DNA of 64,000 nt from Lepisosteus oculatus (GCF_040954835.1 NC_090696.1:72105722-72169721); one strand, 5' to 3'. Shown: positions 43,336-56,330, counted from the first letter of the stretch. The notes: generated by a model from the sequence alone, not told the origin. A program made the numbers and translations.

Positions 43336-45315
43336 CGTAGTCATCAAAAAGGATTCAGAGACAGCTTCTGTCAGTAGTATTTATGGATCTACCTTGCTGC
43401 TAGCCGAGAAGGGTGAAAATTGTTTCAAAGGTACCCTTCAACAATGTCTGTGAGACCCCCAAATGCCCCCGGGCCTCTGGTTGAAGCCCACAGGCTGAGG
43501 AAGTGTTAAGCTTGTCTGTTTACATCTTGCTCCTGCTCCTCGTGCACTTGCTGCAGCTCTGCTCCAGATGAGCTTTCAGGTTTACTGTGCAGTGATAAGA
43601 CTGGCCTCAAAGTCCAGTGCTATAACGCTATCCTGTCAGACAGGCATTACAAGAAAGCTGCTTGATCACGTTCTCTTAATTGATGTTCTTTTCTTGATGT
43701 GCATCTGAATTCACTCGGGGATGGGAGTGGGTGAGCTGTGTTTCACTAGAGGGAAACCTGTCTTGAGTGTAGCTTTTATACGAGTACAGAAGACCAGGCA
43801 GCTGTAGAGCAACATTGTTAAAATGTCTATAATTATTTTGTGTGTATTCTAGGAGGGCAAAGAACAGCTCAGCATTCATAAATGAAACCGTCCACCATCA
43901 CTGCCATTTATGGATAGATTATGTTCCCCCACTCAGTGAACTCTCTCTGTATTGTATCCACTGCTGAAGTGTGTTGCGCTAGTTTTGCTTTTGTATTTAG
44001 GACCCAGTTTCTTGTCAGAACGTGCAGGAAATGCATAGTGAAACAGGTGAGTGATCAGCAATAATGCATGTACAGTGTACAGTGCTACTTTGGACTTGCA
44101 TTTTACATAATGCCTTCACTGACCTCAGTTTCAGTCGTTATGATGCCCTTTCACTCTCGCCAAGATTGAGTTCACCTTGAGAATAAACCACTGGTACTGT
44201 ATGTACTGTAAATGAATCAAACCCAATCTGCTTTCAGGTTAGCTCAGTTAATTCAAACCAAAAACATCACTTGTTTGTGGAAGAAACACGGCATGTTTAC
44301 CTTTGGTCCTCTTAGGTGTATTCATTTAAAACAGAGTCGGGTCAGGTTGAAGCTAACAAGCCAAGCTGCCTCGTCAAATTATACTTTTGCATTTTCCTGC
44401 TAGAGAGATTATAGGCAAATATTAATTTTGCATGTGAAGCTCAAGTTCCCAGGCATCGTTATTTTTGGTATTTCTTTTAAACTGAAACAATTTACTTTTC
44501 AAGTTAAAGCTACCGGTTAAAATATTCTGTCACTTTTCTGTTTCTACAGACATAACAGACACCTAGTTAAATATGGTTGTGCCAGGAACAGATCTTTGTT
44601 TATACAGGTGAATTCATGGTGAATATGACTGATTGTGGTAGAGAAGTGTTCTTCCCTCTGCACCAAAGGGAAGTACACAGGACATCGACTTCCTACATTT
44701 CAAACTAGTTTTTTTTTAGAAAATAAATACTCCAGTGTGTGGAGCTTTGTGAGAGACTCTGCAGGATTATGATGATGATCTCTTACACAATCTAGTACAC
44801 AATGAAGATTCTTCCAGGAATGTTTCCTTTGTTGGAAGATGGAGTTTGACTTCCTACGTTTTTAACTAGTTTTATTTTTAGTGAGGACAGAACACTCGGC
44901 CTCACTCTGTTACAAGTGCCATTTGTGATTAATACAAATCTACAATACTTATTTATATAAGAAGAAATGTTTTACTGGAAGAAACTATACTGCCAAAATA
45001 ACTTCTGTGAGATTCTTCGAGAAACGTGTTTGACAATTTTAAATAAAAAAGCTACCGAGATTCACATTTCTTCTAACTTGTGATGTTTCAGATGTTCTTA
45101 TGCATGAACCTTGAATCTATACAGTTTAAAATATCGATTGTTGAAAGATGGTGTAGCTCGTGAAGAAGTCACAGTATAACTTGACATCTTTAGTCCCGGG
45201 AGAAAACGAAAATGAACTCGACTGAGGTACTGTACCTGCTCCCACCTCGTCTTTACTGAGAACGCCTTTGGGGAAAGTTGTGAGGACACTGTCAAAGGGC
45301 CATCTTAATAAGCGG

Positions 45316-45462
45316 CTGCAACATTTGTAAAGGAACAAGTAATAGGTTTATTCCATGCTGAATAAACGTATTACTTTTTTCAGCATGGAATAAACCTATT
45401 ACTTGTTCCTTTGCAGCCTACGCATGCTGACGCAGCTACCCACCTGAACTGCAACATTTGTA
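45316..45462. mobile_element. Inverted (twin-priming-like) retro-insertion with 14-bp target duplication
   Basis: Two identical 14-mers, ctgcaacatttgta, bound the insert at 45316-45329 and 45449-45462. Inside are perfect 32-bp inverted arms at 45329-45360 and 45381-45412 around a 20-base loop. The right arm continues to the family's 3' end, gcctacgcatgctgacgcag. The forward unit has relatives at 15.8, 22.0 and 27.6 kb. Head-to-head copies inside one target duplication are what 5'-inverted LINE-type integration leaves. Confidence 0.75.
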
Positions 45463-48400
45463 GTCCAAAATAACTTTCCCCGTTTTCGTTGAATGTGGAG
45501 AACGATTGAATACTTTTGTATGAAATGTACAGTAAGCCTTTATTAAAAATCCACCATGGTTTACGATTTTAAAAAGCCTCCTAGCTCTGGGATATTGGAT
45601 TTTGTTGCGGTTCTGAGATTGTGCCAACTTTATTGTGAAATGTGACCAACTCACGACTTTAATTGAGCAATGTTAAAATAATTTACCGCAACTGCCTCGC
45701 GTTTTATGCACAAGGTTTCGCCTCTTGGTTTGAATCTGCTTACGCGATGAGATGAGATGTCACCCTATCGTGAGTAATATCAGGAATATGATCTTTATCA
45801 AGCATAAAAACCGATTGTATGCATCGAGGCGTTTGGGTAACTGAAAGCCACTCTGTTGGTGTTGTATGCTCTGTGTCTGGTTATCTGGACACTTGTTTTC
45901 AGCACCACTGAAAATATGCCAGGTTTTAAAATACGAAAACGCTTCTTTCCCTAGTATACCGACTACAATGTTCACTAGTTCAGCTACTAGTATTGCCTTT
46001 ATTGTATGTATTATACACAGATAGGTGAGGGATATTCTATAACAATGGAAAAAGAGGAACCTGTTACATATTCATTCGTTGCTCTATCATTCGTATCTAC
46101 AAATGAATCAACCCCCCTCCCAGTTTCTCTGAATGGTTGACGTCACAAAAAGTCACGAGTTAGTGACAGTACCTATTAACCCTCAGTATCTATTGCGCAG
46201 TTATTTTAAGTAAAATGGTGGAATCAAAAGCCATATCTGTTTTATTTCCATCTGTTCAATAGGTTGTATCAACTCCAAATAAAGGAGCAACATTTAAAAA
46301 GGAGTTTGAGACTGGTTTGAACTAGATTTTCCATCACCGCAAGCATGAAACACCATAGTCAAAAGGTGTCACGACTGGCATTCTGTGATATAACACGTCA
46401 GAACACAATGAACACTATTGGGGATTGTTCGTTTGCTTGTTAATTAGTAATGTATCTACCTAGAAAATTATCATTAGACACGTCGGCGATTAAAAAATAC
46501 AATATCTGTATTTGATTCCTTTAAATATAAATACATCAACACGAAAGGTTTGTGATACTAAAAGTGACCAGAAAATCACATAGAAAATGTACACAATTGA
46601 AATGTACGTTAATCCTGTTTAATTTTAATCTAAAAATTGGTGTCCTTTCCAGCTGGTTGGTAAACGGAGCATCACACCTGAACAGCAGTGTTAAAGGGAC
46701 ATAGCCCTAGGAACGACGTTTTATGCTGTTAACTTCCTATACAAATAATGCTGGTGGTCAAACCTTTGAAATTAAAATCTGTACATTTAGTATTTCTCAG
46801 ATACATGTTGACCCCTCTGGTGGTTTCCACAATGTGGTTACCTCTTCATAACGACGAGTCACTTTCGTATCTCCGGTTATGCTAACCGGGAATTCAGATC
46901 CTCATAAACGCGCTCAAGAAAATACCGAAGTGCCGTTAGCGGATTATGATTTTCACTCTTGAAAGTCTACAAAGGATTAGATATCAAGATTTAAAAAAAC
47001 AAAACAAACAACAATATCCAATTCGAAAGAATTAACGACCAGATTCGCGTCATCATTCTGGACATGATCCCACCGTGACTGGGAGTATTTTTCCTTCATA
47101 TTCCCAAAAGTTAATCACAAAGCCAAAGCTTTTGTATTACACTCCGAGCAAAACACGAATAAAAAAGTAAAAGCTGACAGGATTCTTTGCCTGTGCAATT
47201 GGACCCGAAGACTTAAAAAAACAACTTCCGTATTATTTTTGAATCACGCAAACGAAAAGGTATCGTGTGATATGAATACCAAGTAGAGGAGCACTTGACC
47301 AAAACTTTTTGTCTTTCGTTTGACAGTGAGTGTTGTTGTCTGACCTCTCCGACCAGGAATAGACGCCTTCCTGATCACGGCTGGATCTATTTATTTATAT
47401 TCTGTTCTTGAAGGATCCGGATTGGGTATAAGTATTAAAATCAGACCATTTTTTCCCCGACTCTGCATCACTAGATTACAATTATAGTGATGGCAGTGGT
47501 ATTCTTTATCAATATTGATGTGTGTGCATTTTAAAAAATCAGGGATTTTCCCGAAAACCACGAAAATCACCCGTCTAAATTGAGTTGATCCACCCGGGGT
47601 CTCTTCTAAAACTGGATAGCACGAATATGAATCAGAAAAGTACTTAATGTTTCGATTTGTTAATTGATGAACAATTTTCTATAATAGCACAGGAAAGGAA
47701 ATTAAATGTAACTACTAAAAGAAGTCAATTTTCAAATGCCGCAAGCTTTATACAATATGAAGAGAGAAGGTTACCAATGAGAATAAGACGATAAGACGGT
47801 CTCTTTCTGTTACAGTACATACTGAATTGCAGTTTAAAATAACGGGTCTTTTCATTATTTTGTACCGGCTGACCAAAACTGCGCTAATAATGAGCCATCT
47901 TCAAATCAATCGATTCTTATCACTATTTTATTTTCATATAAATATCAAATTATTTAATAATGATGAAATATTAAATATACATTGTTGAAATATGTTGGAA
48001 ATTGCACAAAACGGAAACACCTAGTATTCCGAAACCTCTAAAAATGACCACAGACAGTTTTTATATTACTTTACACAGCACAATTTCTTCACACACACAA
48101 AACGTGAATTCTAAACAACTTGCAATTTCAAATGTGAATATTTATAAAACAAAACAATCGAATGGTTTTACAATGCGTCTTGGAGCAAGCCAAAGCTTAT
48201 TTTGTTAAATGCTATTTCATTTTTCTTTTTTCCATCAGTGTAAGTCGGCTCCAGCAGTTTACAATATATTTCATATCAACGCATAAAAACAAACTTTGAA
48301 ACGCTATTTTTTAGTTCCTACTTTGAAAACTATCCACGTCTTCTGAATGATAACTACTGTATTTGGAACATAATTTAATATATAAATATTTTAAAGTGCA

Positions 48401-48764
48401 ATATATGTAAAATACAAACTTAACTATCTTCATTACTGGAGTAGCGGGCTCACAGGGATTCTAAAGCCTTTCAAGGTACAGTAGCTAAAATAATCGAACA
48501 ATCCGTGCACTTCAAGAAATCAATCCAACATACACTTGGTATAGAGTAAGAAATTGCCTTGAAAACATTAGAACACATTTTAAAAACTCTGGACTGTGCG
48601 GAGGTCCATAGATCTTTTTTTAAACGAGAGAGAAAAAACCATACCATAGCGTATAAAATATACTGTAATCTTATAATCATACATAAAACAATACTTCGAC
48701 GCTTCTTTGCAGTTTTGTTTTCTAAAACCTTAAATCATAAATTAAATGTAAGTGATCGTGACAT

Positions 48765-49013
48765 TTACAGCTCTAGAAACGCTACGACGTCCCCGTGTCC
48801 ATTTTCCCTGGCAAGATCAATGGGTAGCCGGCTGTTGTTATCCTTCACGTTTCTGTCGGCGTTGTACTGGACTAACACCTTGACCGTGCACAGGAAGCCC
48901 TCCCTGGCCGCGTCGTGCAGCGGCGTGCTGAACGTGCTGCAGTCGGAGACGTTCGGGTCCGCTCCGTGGGACAGCAGCAGCTCCGCCACTATCGGGTTCC
49001 CCATCATCATAAC
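48765..49013 (-). CDS. cdkn2a/b: cdkn2a/b exon 2
   Basis: Acceptor ccaccgtgcag on the minus strand. It encodes [20 protein letters not shown] through VVAFLEL and TAA at 48767-48765, i.e. three of the four ankyrin repeats. It is markedly more GC-rich than its flanks. The +1 frame is also open for about 58 codons. Confidence 0.95.
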   Translation of the reverse strand, partial: VMMMGNPIVAELLLSHGADPNVSDCSTFSTPLHDAAREGFLCTVKVLVQYNADRNVKDNNSRLPIDLARENGHGDVVAFLEL

Positions 49014-51116
49014 CTGCACGGTGGTCAAACATAGTGAAGAATAATTTGAGTGACTTTTTTTTTTTACTGTCACTCAGAACGGTAAATGTTGCGGCAACAA
49101 CAATAACGTCTTGGAAATATGTTAGATTTCTGTGTCCAAACCGGCAGGAAAAAACGACGGCAAACAAGTTAATTGGCAATGCTTTTTGTGACAAAGTAAA
49201 AAAAAAAAGCACAACAAAATACACTTTGCATTAACCCTGTGATTAGAGCTTATTTTTGTCTGCTGACTTTAACGTATAAACTTATCACAAATTTGTTTTA
49301 GATACCAGATTTTGTAAATTACACACTGGTTATACAACGTGAAAAAAAACAGTAGATTCCTTAACATTTTATAAATCGTCTAATGACATTTTTCGATTCT
49401 TTATGTACTCACTTAAGAGTAAGGTACTCCATGAGGAAAAAATGAGAAATCGTTTAACTTCATTTTAAGAATAAGTCTAAACTTAATTTCCAATAGGCTA
49501 ATGTCTTAGACTTGATAAAACAACAACGCGTTGTTTCTATTTGAACAACAATTTTTAATTCTCAATACCTAGTATATGCTACTATAAGCTAATACAGATC
49601 TGTATGTAGTTTACGTTAAAGAAGCCACTAATTTCTGAAAAAGTGAGTAAATATTACGACTGTTATTTTGTTTAAATAAAAAAAGACGTTTACCTGTACT
49701 TCAAGACAATAATCTAGCCCTGTAATAAATGTTCAACAATTAAGTTGATTTATTATCTTGGTGCTTGTTCATTCTGCTCGCTGCTCTTAGAGATTCTAAT
49801 ACCCGTTATGTTTTTAAGTATATTTACTGCTTTCGATAGAAAGTACTGTACTGTATTTTCATGTCTGCGCTACAGGTTGTTGGCTATCGATTAGTCACGT
49901 GTAAATTTACGATGAAGGACAAAAAATGTATGGGTTAAACATTTTCTAATAAATTGATTGTGACCACAAACAATAAATTGGTTGCTTCTCATTTTCAAAA
50001 AATAAAATGTAAATACTTGTGTACTATATATGGAATCTTTCAATAATATTTCCCATTAATTTTATTATAAATACATACAGTACTGTATATTCCCGAGCAA
50101 GCTTAAACAAATGGAATTAATGAACAGTGAAATCTTGAACAGAATGAGACATGCTGTGGTTTTCCAAATGCAAAAATTTTAATTACTAGAACAGACATAT
50201 TTTGAAAAATATGTCTAAATGTAAAATATTAAGAAGGATGTATCCTGTTTCCAACTATAAATTTGATACGCAAGATATCTGGATGGTAATAAAGTGAAGT
50301 CAGTTATATATAAAGACGTTTGCTTTTAATCCGAGATTGCTCCCGTATTTTAAAAAAAACGGAAACACTTAACGATAATGTTAATACTCATCATTTCTAA
50401 TAATGATAAAAATGTCAAAAACCAAACAATTAAATTAACTTGAAAATTCTCAATACATTGGCCTTCGAAAATTAACCATTTTAGAGAAGACATTTCTGTG
50501 TTAATTTTCCTAATTTAAGAAATCTCAGTTGATAAATGTCGTATTGATTTCAAATCTTCGGTGTAAGATTTTTTCCCCCAAAGAGTTTAAACAGTACGTC
50601 CACATACTGTAAACTGTCATTTTACTGAAGACTAGAAAACTATACGCACACATATACACTATGGATTCTTGCATATGACATATACTATACTATAATTACT
50701 ATATACCATATATACTATAATTTGCATTTTATTATGTTTTAAAACGTCAATAGAGCCTTAGGCCTATGGTCCTTATTAGCATACATGAATTTTGAAAAAC
50801 AAATAAGCGTCATGTTCTGTCATGACAGGCGTCGTTTCTCTTATACTGTATCTATACCTGCCTCACATAAATGATCTCCTTATCCCACGCAACAACTACC
50901 ATTACGCTATTTAATCTATAATTTCCGAATACAAGTTAACCTCCACAGCAGGCTGAAAACGTAATTTATTCTGTTCAGCCTATTATGACCTACCTGAAGA
51001 GGGGTCCGACTGAAGGCGTTAACATCATTGGGATCGATGCCGGCTTTCAGTAATTGTTCGACCAGAATAATGTTGCCAGTGGCTGCGGCAGATGACAAGA
51101 TATCTCCAGAGCTCAT
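48765..51116 (-). CDS. cdkn2a/b: Cyclin-dependent kinase inhibitor 2A/B (INK4, p15/p16-like), complete
   Basis: INK4 proteins bind CDK4/6, block cyclin D binding and hold cells in G1. There are two exons, 51116-50994 and 49013-48765, giving 123 codons plus TAA. Ankyrin repeats are visible: [20 protein letters not shown], then [40 protein letters not shown] and [19 protein letters not shown]. The junction PLQ/VMMMG falls exactly at the mammalian p15/p16 exon 1/exon 2 boundary, and the [12 protein letters not shown]-contact stretch is intact. The gene ends in exon 2 as CDKN2B does, with no p16-type exon 3. The start ATG sits in the strong context caccATGa; no in-frame ATG precedes it. It lies tail-to-tail with mtap, as in human 9p21. 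One INK4 gene here fits the single cdkn2a/b of fish. Confidence 0.95.
49014..50993. other. cdkn2a/b intron
   Basis: AT-rich 2-kb intron. A TA-rich low-complexity stretch lies at about 50640-50730. No transposon or coding segment seen. Confidence 0.6.
50994..51116 (-). CDS. cdkn2a/b: cdkn2a/b exon 1
   Basis: It encodes [40 protein letters not shown] and Q, forming ankyrin repeat 1; donor CAG/gtaggt on the minus strand. Confidence 0.95.
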
Positions 51117-51560
51117 GGTGAACAAAAAAAAAGAAATCGCGCAAGTCCTTTTTCCCAGAACCGGTACTAAAACTGATACTTCATTTGACAGGTCGTAGTT
51201 TCGCAAAGTGCATCGCGATGTAAAAACGCCTGAAGCAAATCCCGCATGAACGTCCAGTATTTCCGTCTCTGCTAGGGTCAGGTCTACATGAAACTGGGAC
51301 CGTCAAATCGGGATTTCTTGTAGTGTCGCCTTGGAGTTAAGGGGTATTTGTTCTGACTTGTCTTGTCTGAACTGGAGACGAGAACTGCCAAACTCCTCCT
51401 ATTGAGAGTATCACTGCGCACGCCCAATGTCAAGTACACCAGGAAGGGGAAGGCCGGCTGATAGGCTAAACGAGAATGTTGTCCCGTCCATGACGTACCG
51501 GGCAACACGACAGACCTTTACATTTTATTTGACCAACCTCCTCCTTCAGCTAGGGAAAAG
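51117..51560 (-). promoter_or_regulatory. cdkn2a/b: cdkn2a/b 5' UTR and probable promoter
   Basis: A CpG-containing stretch upstream of the ATG, with cgcacgcccaat near 51417-51428. An upstream ATG at 51213 opens a 10-codon uORF ending in TGA at 51181, 64 bases before the main start. The transcription start is not visible. Confidence 0.35.
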
Positions 51561-53495
51561 CTAGTCCGTTGATAGTACAGCCCATGCAGTACAGACATAT
51601 TTCATGTGAGGCTACTGGACACGACCGCGTTTCGCTCATCGCTCCCATGCCTGCGCTGTGATGCAGATGTTCGGTTTAGCTACAGTAGTTTAATCCGCTC
51701 CAACCGAGACGGGAGCGTCTGGTTGCATTTCTTGCGTTTCTTCACAGAGAGTGTTTTTGGTTGGCTACTGTCATTTATGAAAGGATTCCTCGCCATTAAA
51801 TCTAAGTGATAGTGACATAAAAGACAGACTGGCGCAGAAAACGAGGCTTTTCTACGGATCTTTAGATGACATTTTTAAATACGATGATTTAAATTGATGC
51901 AGCCTAAACGTATGTTCAAATATGGAGAAGTTTTTTTAGTTTTTTTTGGCACAATGCCATTTCTTCTATATTAATATTCTGTGATAAAAGCATTGTTAGT
52001 AAACTACATTTGCGAGTTCAGATCGGGTGAATCACCAATGAAGAGATTTCTAGAGTCTAAAATGTTTCTTTATCTCAATTGTCCCTTCAAATTATGTCTT
52101 CGTTCTCCACTAAAATGTTTCAGTTCTAATAGTTTTTCGAAATTTCTGGAGTCTGTGCAGTCTAATGATTCAAAGTAAATCAAGAAAATATCTCAAAGGA
52201 ATAGTTCCATATCTGCCAGTCACACAATGTTGTTCAACTTGTAAATTAACCGCGAGAAGTTGTGACGTTTCTTGTTCAATCTAGCTTTATTTTAAATAAT
52301 GGGAAAAAATCCTAGCCTTTTGGAAATGTTGATGTCCTCACAAGAAACAATAATCATCTTAAATGTTGAATAACAAGGTTTAATTTGAAATATGACACGG
52401 TGTATGTTTGATTGATCTTTTGGGCTTTTAGAAATCAGTATATAAAAATTGCGCAACTTTTAGCTTCTAGCCCGATACGGTACCAATGACGGTATTTAGC
52501 CATTTATTTAGCAAAGTATTATTTTATCATTTAAAATTGATCAAAACGTGTCGCAGAACATCAAGTTTAAAAATATCTTTAGATAAAACACTAAATACGC
52601 GTGTCCAAATAAAATGTAATGTTTTCTGTATTGAGTTAATTGAGTTAATCATATTAGAAATGTTCTTCTTACATGCATGTATTTATGCCAGAATGCTTTT
52701 GGAAAATTACGCTATCTACACTCAAGAATAAATGATAATAAGAACCCTAATTAAATTATTTATATATGCAGTTAAATACATTTAAAACATTAGACACGTA
52801 ATGAGCTTCATTTTTATAGAAATCTTTTGCAGTATTTGACTATGGTTTTCAATATGTTCTAAAGATCGTATTTTATATTTTAGATATAGAAAACATTTTT
52901 TTTTAAATAATGACTTTTGTATTAAATGGATAAATCTGAATGTGTATATCGAACGAAACATCCAGAGGGCACAAAAAAAATCCAATAATGTCCAAAATGG
53001 TATTTGAGTATCAAGTGGACACGCGTACATTGTTTGGTCAAATTTAAATAGCTGAATAATCGCGATTCTCTGAAATTCCCAGGAGATATGCACAGAAATA
53101 TCTTCCTCCCAGATTTTGGTGTTTTTCCTTTGCCCCAAATCAGTCTGGCCTGATACAAGTGCTAGATAAAGCACGGGTCCTAATTAATATATTCACATGT
53201 ATTGATCCGCTAATTTCTGGGAGGTCTGTGTTATCGAGCAAATAATGTCTTCACCTCGTGTATTAAACATACATATTTATTAGACACCTTTATTATGATT
53301 AGTGAACAATTGCTAAATAAACTTTGAAGTGCTAGATTATTTTCAGACAAGATTATACTTACGCACTAATCCCATTCAATAATAAATCAAGATTTATTGT
53401 ATTTCTTTTTGGGGTTAGGGTTAGTTTAATTTTAGAAAAATGTTTCATGTCTGAAAATGTTTTCAATGTTTCAAAAAATGTTGCTCTGGAGAGCA

Positions 53496-53509
53496 GCGCC
53501 ACCCTGTGG
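53496..53509 (-). promoter_or_regulatory. CTCF-like motif (weaker)
   Basis: The minus strand reads CCACAGGGTGGCGC, 12 of 14 positions of the CTCF core. Unproven. Confidence 0.25.
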
Positions 53510-55439
53510 CCCTTTTAGGAAGTGCTGTTGGACCTGAATGTAGTGCTGTTGCCGTTGGAAATCATTTGTATGATCTTCCTCACCCCACCTTTCTTTAACG
53601 AGGCCTTTTATTTACCTGCTTATTTGTTTAAACACTTTGTTCGGCCGAGTCCTCGGCTTCGACATTTCCCCTGATTCAAACGTGTATTGTTCTGCAAACA
53701 GAACTTCTCTCCTTGGCGTGTTTATTTAGAGTTTGCAAGCCTCGTTTCTGTCTAAACAGCACTGAACAGTTCATCGAGTTAGGGAGAATCAGATACAGGT
53801 GGCCACGACAATGTATCACACAGACATCGCTTTTCTTTTTCATTCCGCAGAGGTACGACGGGTTACATTTCAAGCTCAAGTTAACACACAACAGAGCGAG
53901 AGAAGTTGTGATCCTCACAAATGGATACGGGATCGATTCCAATGACAAATCCCACTCACCCTTAAAAATACCTCTGACAGTCAATCTGAGTCTGTTAGGC
54001 TGCGGTTTAGACCTTGGATGTAACACAAGCTGGTGGAAACAGGGGTACCTTAGGACCAAGGTCATGAGCCACTGTCAAAAAGGGTCAGTTGCGATGAACA
54101 TGAGAATATATTGCAGAGCTACACACCAGTATGCTGGTTGCAATTGACACGGAAACATTTTTAGTATTTACACAATACTAAAGAGTTTATTTAACAAGAG
54201 TCTGACATTTGAACCATGCCAGTTACTTAATTCATGCCCAACCCCCCAGACTGGGGACCTATTGTGCATATCTGGAATTAGTTGGGAAAACATTTAGCCA
54301 ATGCCAGGTACTGGCTTGTCCAGAACCTATGAGAGCAATGAGACAGAGCCACACAAGTGTCTGCAAACTGCTACGAAGCATGTGGGCAAGCAGCTTGTGT
54401 TGCCTGAACCATGAACTCTCAGCTCCCTAGCTTGTGACTTTCACAGCTGAGCCCTGCTGATCAGCACTGTTGATGAGAAATGTTGATTAGTAGCATGAAT
54501 GTATCTCAGTCACGTCTGTTCGAGGAAATGTCCGCGTACCTGCTACAAAACCAGATGGCCATTTCCCTGATAAGAACTTTGTGAATCTGTTGCTACTGTA
54601 ATTAATTTATCTTTTGATATTCTGCATATACATAGTAAAACCTTATGAGGGAATCATGTAAATCGCTGAAGTCAAACCAATGTTAAAAACAGGATCCTGA
54701 CACCTGCTTGTCTAGAATGCAAATTAAGGAAGGACACTGGCACCTCCGCCCACAGTCTTGAATGACTCAGATTGTGGCCACCGCATTTCTTTGTTTCTGG
54801 TGGTTAAATAAAGGAAAAATAACTTAAAACACAAAGCTTTTTACAACAACTACAAACTTAACTCAAAATGAAAGACACACATTATTGATCTACAATTGTT
54901 TACAAAGATCAATTTGAGAATCTATTCTCAATTGTCCTCTCAATTTTCATACGAACAATATAAAGACCAATTTTAATACAAACTAACCAAGATTCTCCGA
55001 TAACAAAAGAAGCTTCATAGGACAGTCTCAACTCTAAAACCAAAGTGAACTAAATCGAGACAACTCCTCTAAACCAGCTAAGGCAGTCTAGAAATAATTA
55101 GCTCTTCCTGATGGCTGCTAAAAGGAAATAAATATACAAACACAAACATTAATAGCTGGAGATAGTAGTAAAGGTGAAACAGCAGTTTCACTGTGGCTGC
55201 TGACTTTAAATGTTACAAAGCGGAATTAGTGGTCTGACAGTTCTGCTTTTTAATGTTGTGTAATATCTAGAGCTCATGTATATTCAAATATAACAATTAT
55301 ATTTCTATTCAATATACAATTATGTTTAGATTAAATTCAAAATCCCTGTTTATATATATATATATGAATCTAGGTTTTTCTCAGTCATATACACCACATT
55401 GTGATTTTATGGTGTCTAACCTTTATCTAGTCCTCACCA

Positions 55440-55620
55440 AGCCTTAACAATAGTTTTATCTAATCTCATGTGACAGATAACACACACATTTTACTTTAAT
55501 GTCATTATTTATTAAACAAAAAACTGCCAACATTCAATATACTTGTGTGAAACACTACGTGCACCTTTACTGGATCCATATCAGGGAGTGCTTCCACCAA
55601 AGAAACCTTGTCAGTATGGT
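55440..55620 (+). mobile_element. DNA transposon end fragment
   Basis: It contains taatgtcattatttattaaa, gccaacattcaatatacttg and actacgtgcacctttactgg, resembling the fragment at 24080-24215 and a common fish DNA transposon terminus. Confidence 0.45.
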
Positions 55621-56109
55621 ATGGAAATAACACACAGCTGTCATGAATGTGTTGTTGTTGAAGCCAGTACCTAGACATCTTTCAAGAAACTGGTGTGACT
55701 GCTGAGATTCATGTGATAAATATATTTGCCTAGGAAGGTAAACAGTGAGACAATATCATGAATAAGAAAATAATAAATGTATTGTAAAAATACATTGGAC
55801 AATATGTATACATGTACTTAATTAATTACAAAAATGCTTCAGAATTTCCTAAGGCTTTTACCAAAAGATACATCAGGGTATCTGCTTTACAGTACATAGC
55901 ATCATGTCATGATTCAGGAAAGTATTCAAATCTGCACCAAGGAAAGTATTCAATCTCCAACTCAGAGTGTTTTTTTTTTACTATGATCTCACCACAGTCT
56001 CTTCATATTCTTGCCTGTGTTTGGGCATTTTTCAGGTATGGAACAACCATTAGCAAATCTTTCTTCTGTCCCACCAAAGCATAGCCAAGTCATGCTTCAC
56101 ATGTGATGC

Positions 56110-56330
56110 AGACTCATTGCTCGTTATTAAACGATAGAACATAAAACAGGATGAAAAGAGGCCATTCGGGCCATGTAGCCTGTATGGTAATTAGTAATTA
56201 ATTGATTCAAGGATCTCATCCAGCCAATTCTTAAAGTAAGCCAGAGCATCGGCTTCAACAAAATTGCTGGGTAGCTTGTTCCATACTCCACCAACCAGTT
56301 TTGGGACTGACAGTGATCTCAAGGGGGGTG
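56110..56330 (-). mobile_element. LINE 3' end fragment (CR1/L2-like), antisense
   Basis: The minus strand encodes KLVGGVWNKLPSNFVEADAL and YFKNWLDEILESI, the classic C-terminal end of LINE ORF2. It is followed by ggcccgaatggcctcttttc and a short tail near 56110. A relative lies at 43140-43335. Confidence 0.75.

Larger units (their letters stand above)
40231..48764. other. mtap-cdkn2 intergenic region
   Basis: It holds a Tc1-like remnant (about 40680-41354), an L2-type LINE 3' end (41800-42170), a tRNA-derived SINE (42190-42440, reverse), a LINE 3' end (43140-43335) and an inverted retro-insertion (45316-45462). From 45.5 to 48.7 kb I see no repeat. That stretch is AT-rich, yet has scattered CpGs and presumably includes the cdkn2 3' UTR. 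No second INK4 gene is present. Confidence 0.55.

Noticed and set aside
48559-49044. 161-codon plus-strand frame over cdkn2 exon 2 (possible ANRIL-like antisense gene)
   Set aside because: It is the complement of a GC-rich coding exon, has no recognisable domain and no splice or promoter context of its own.
51117-51206. Longer cdkn2 N-terminus starting near 51206
   Set aside because: The upstream in-frame codon is TTG, not ATG; the ATG at 51116 has a strong context and gives the family's usual length.
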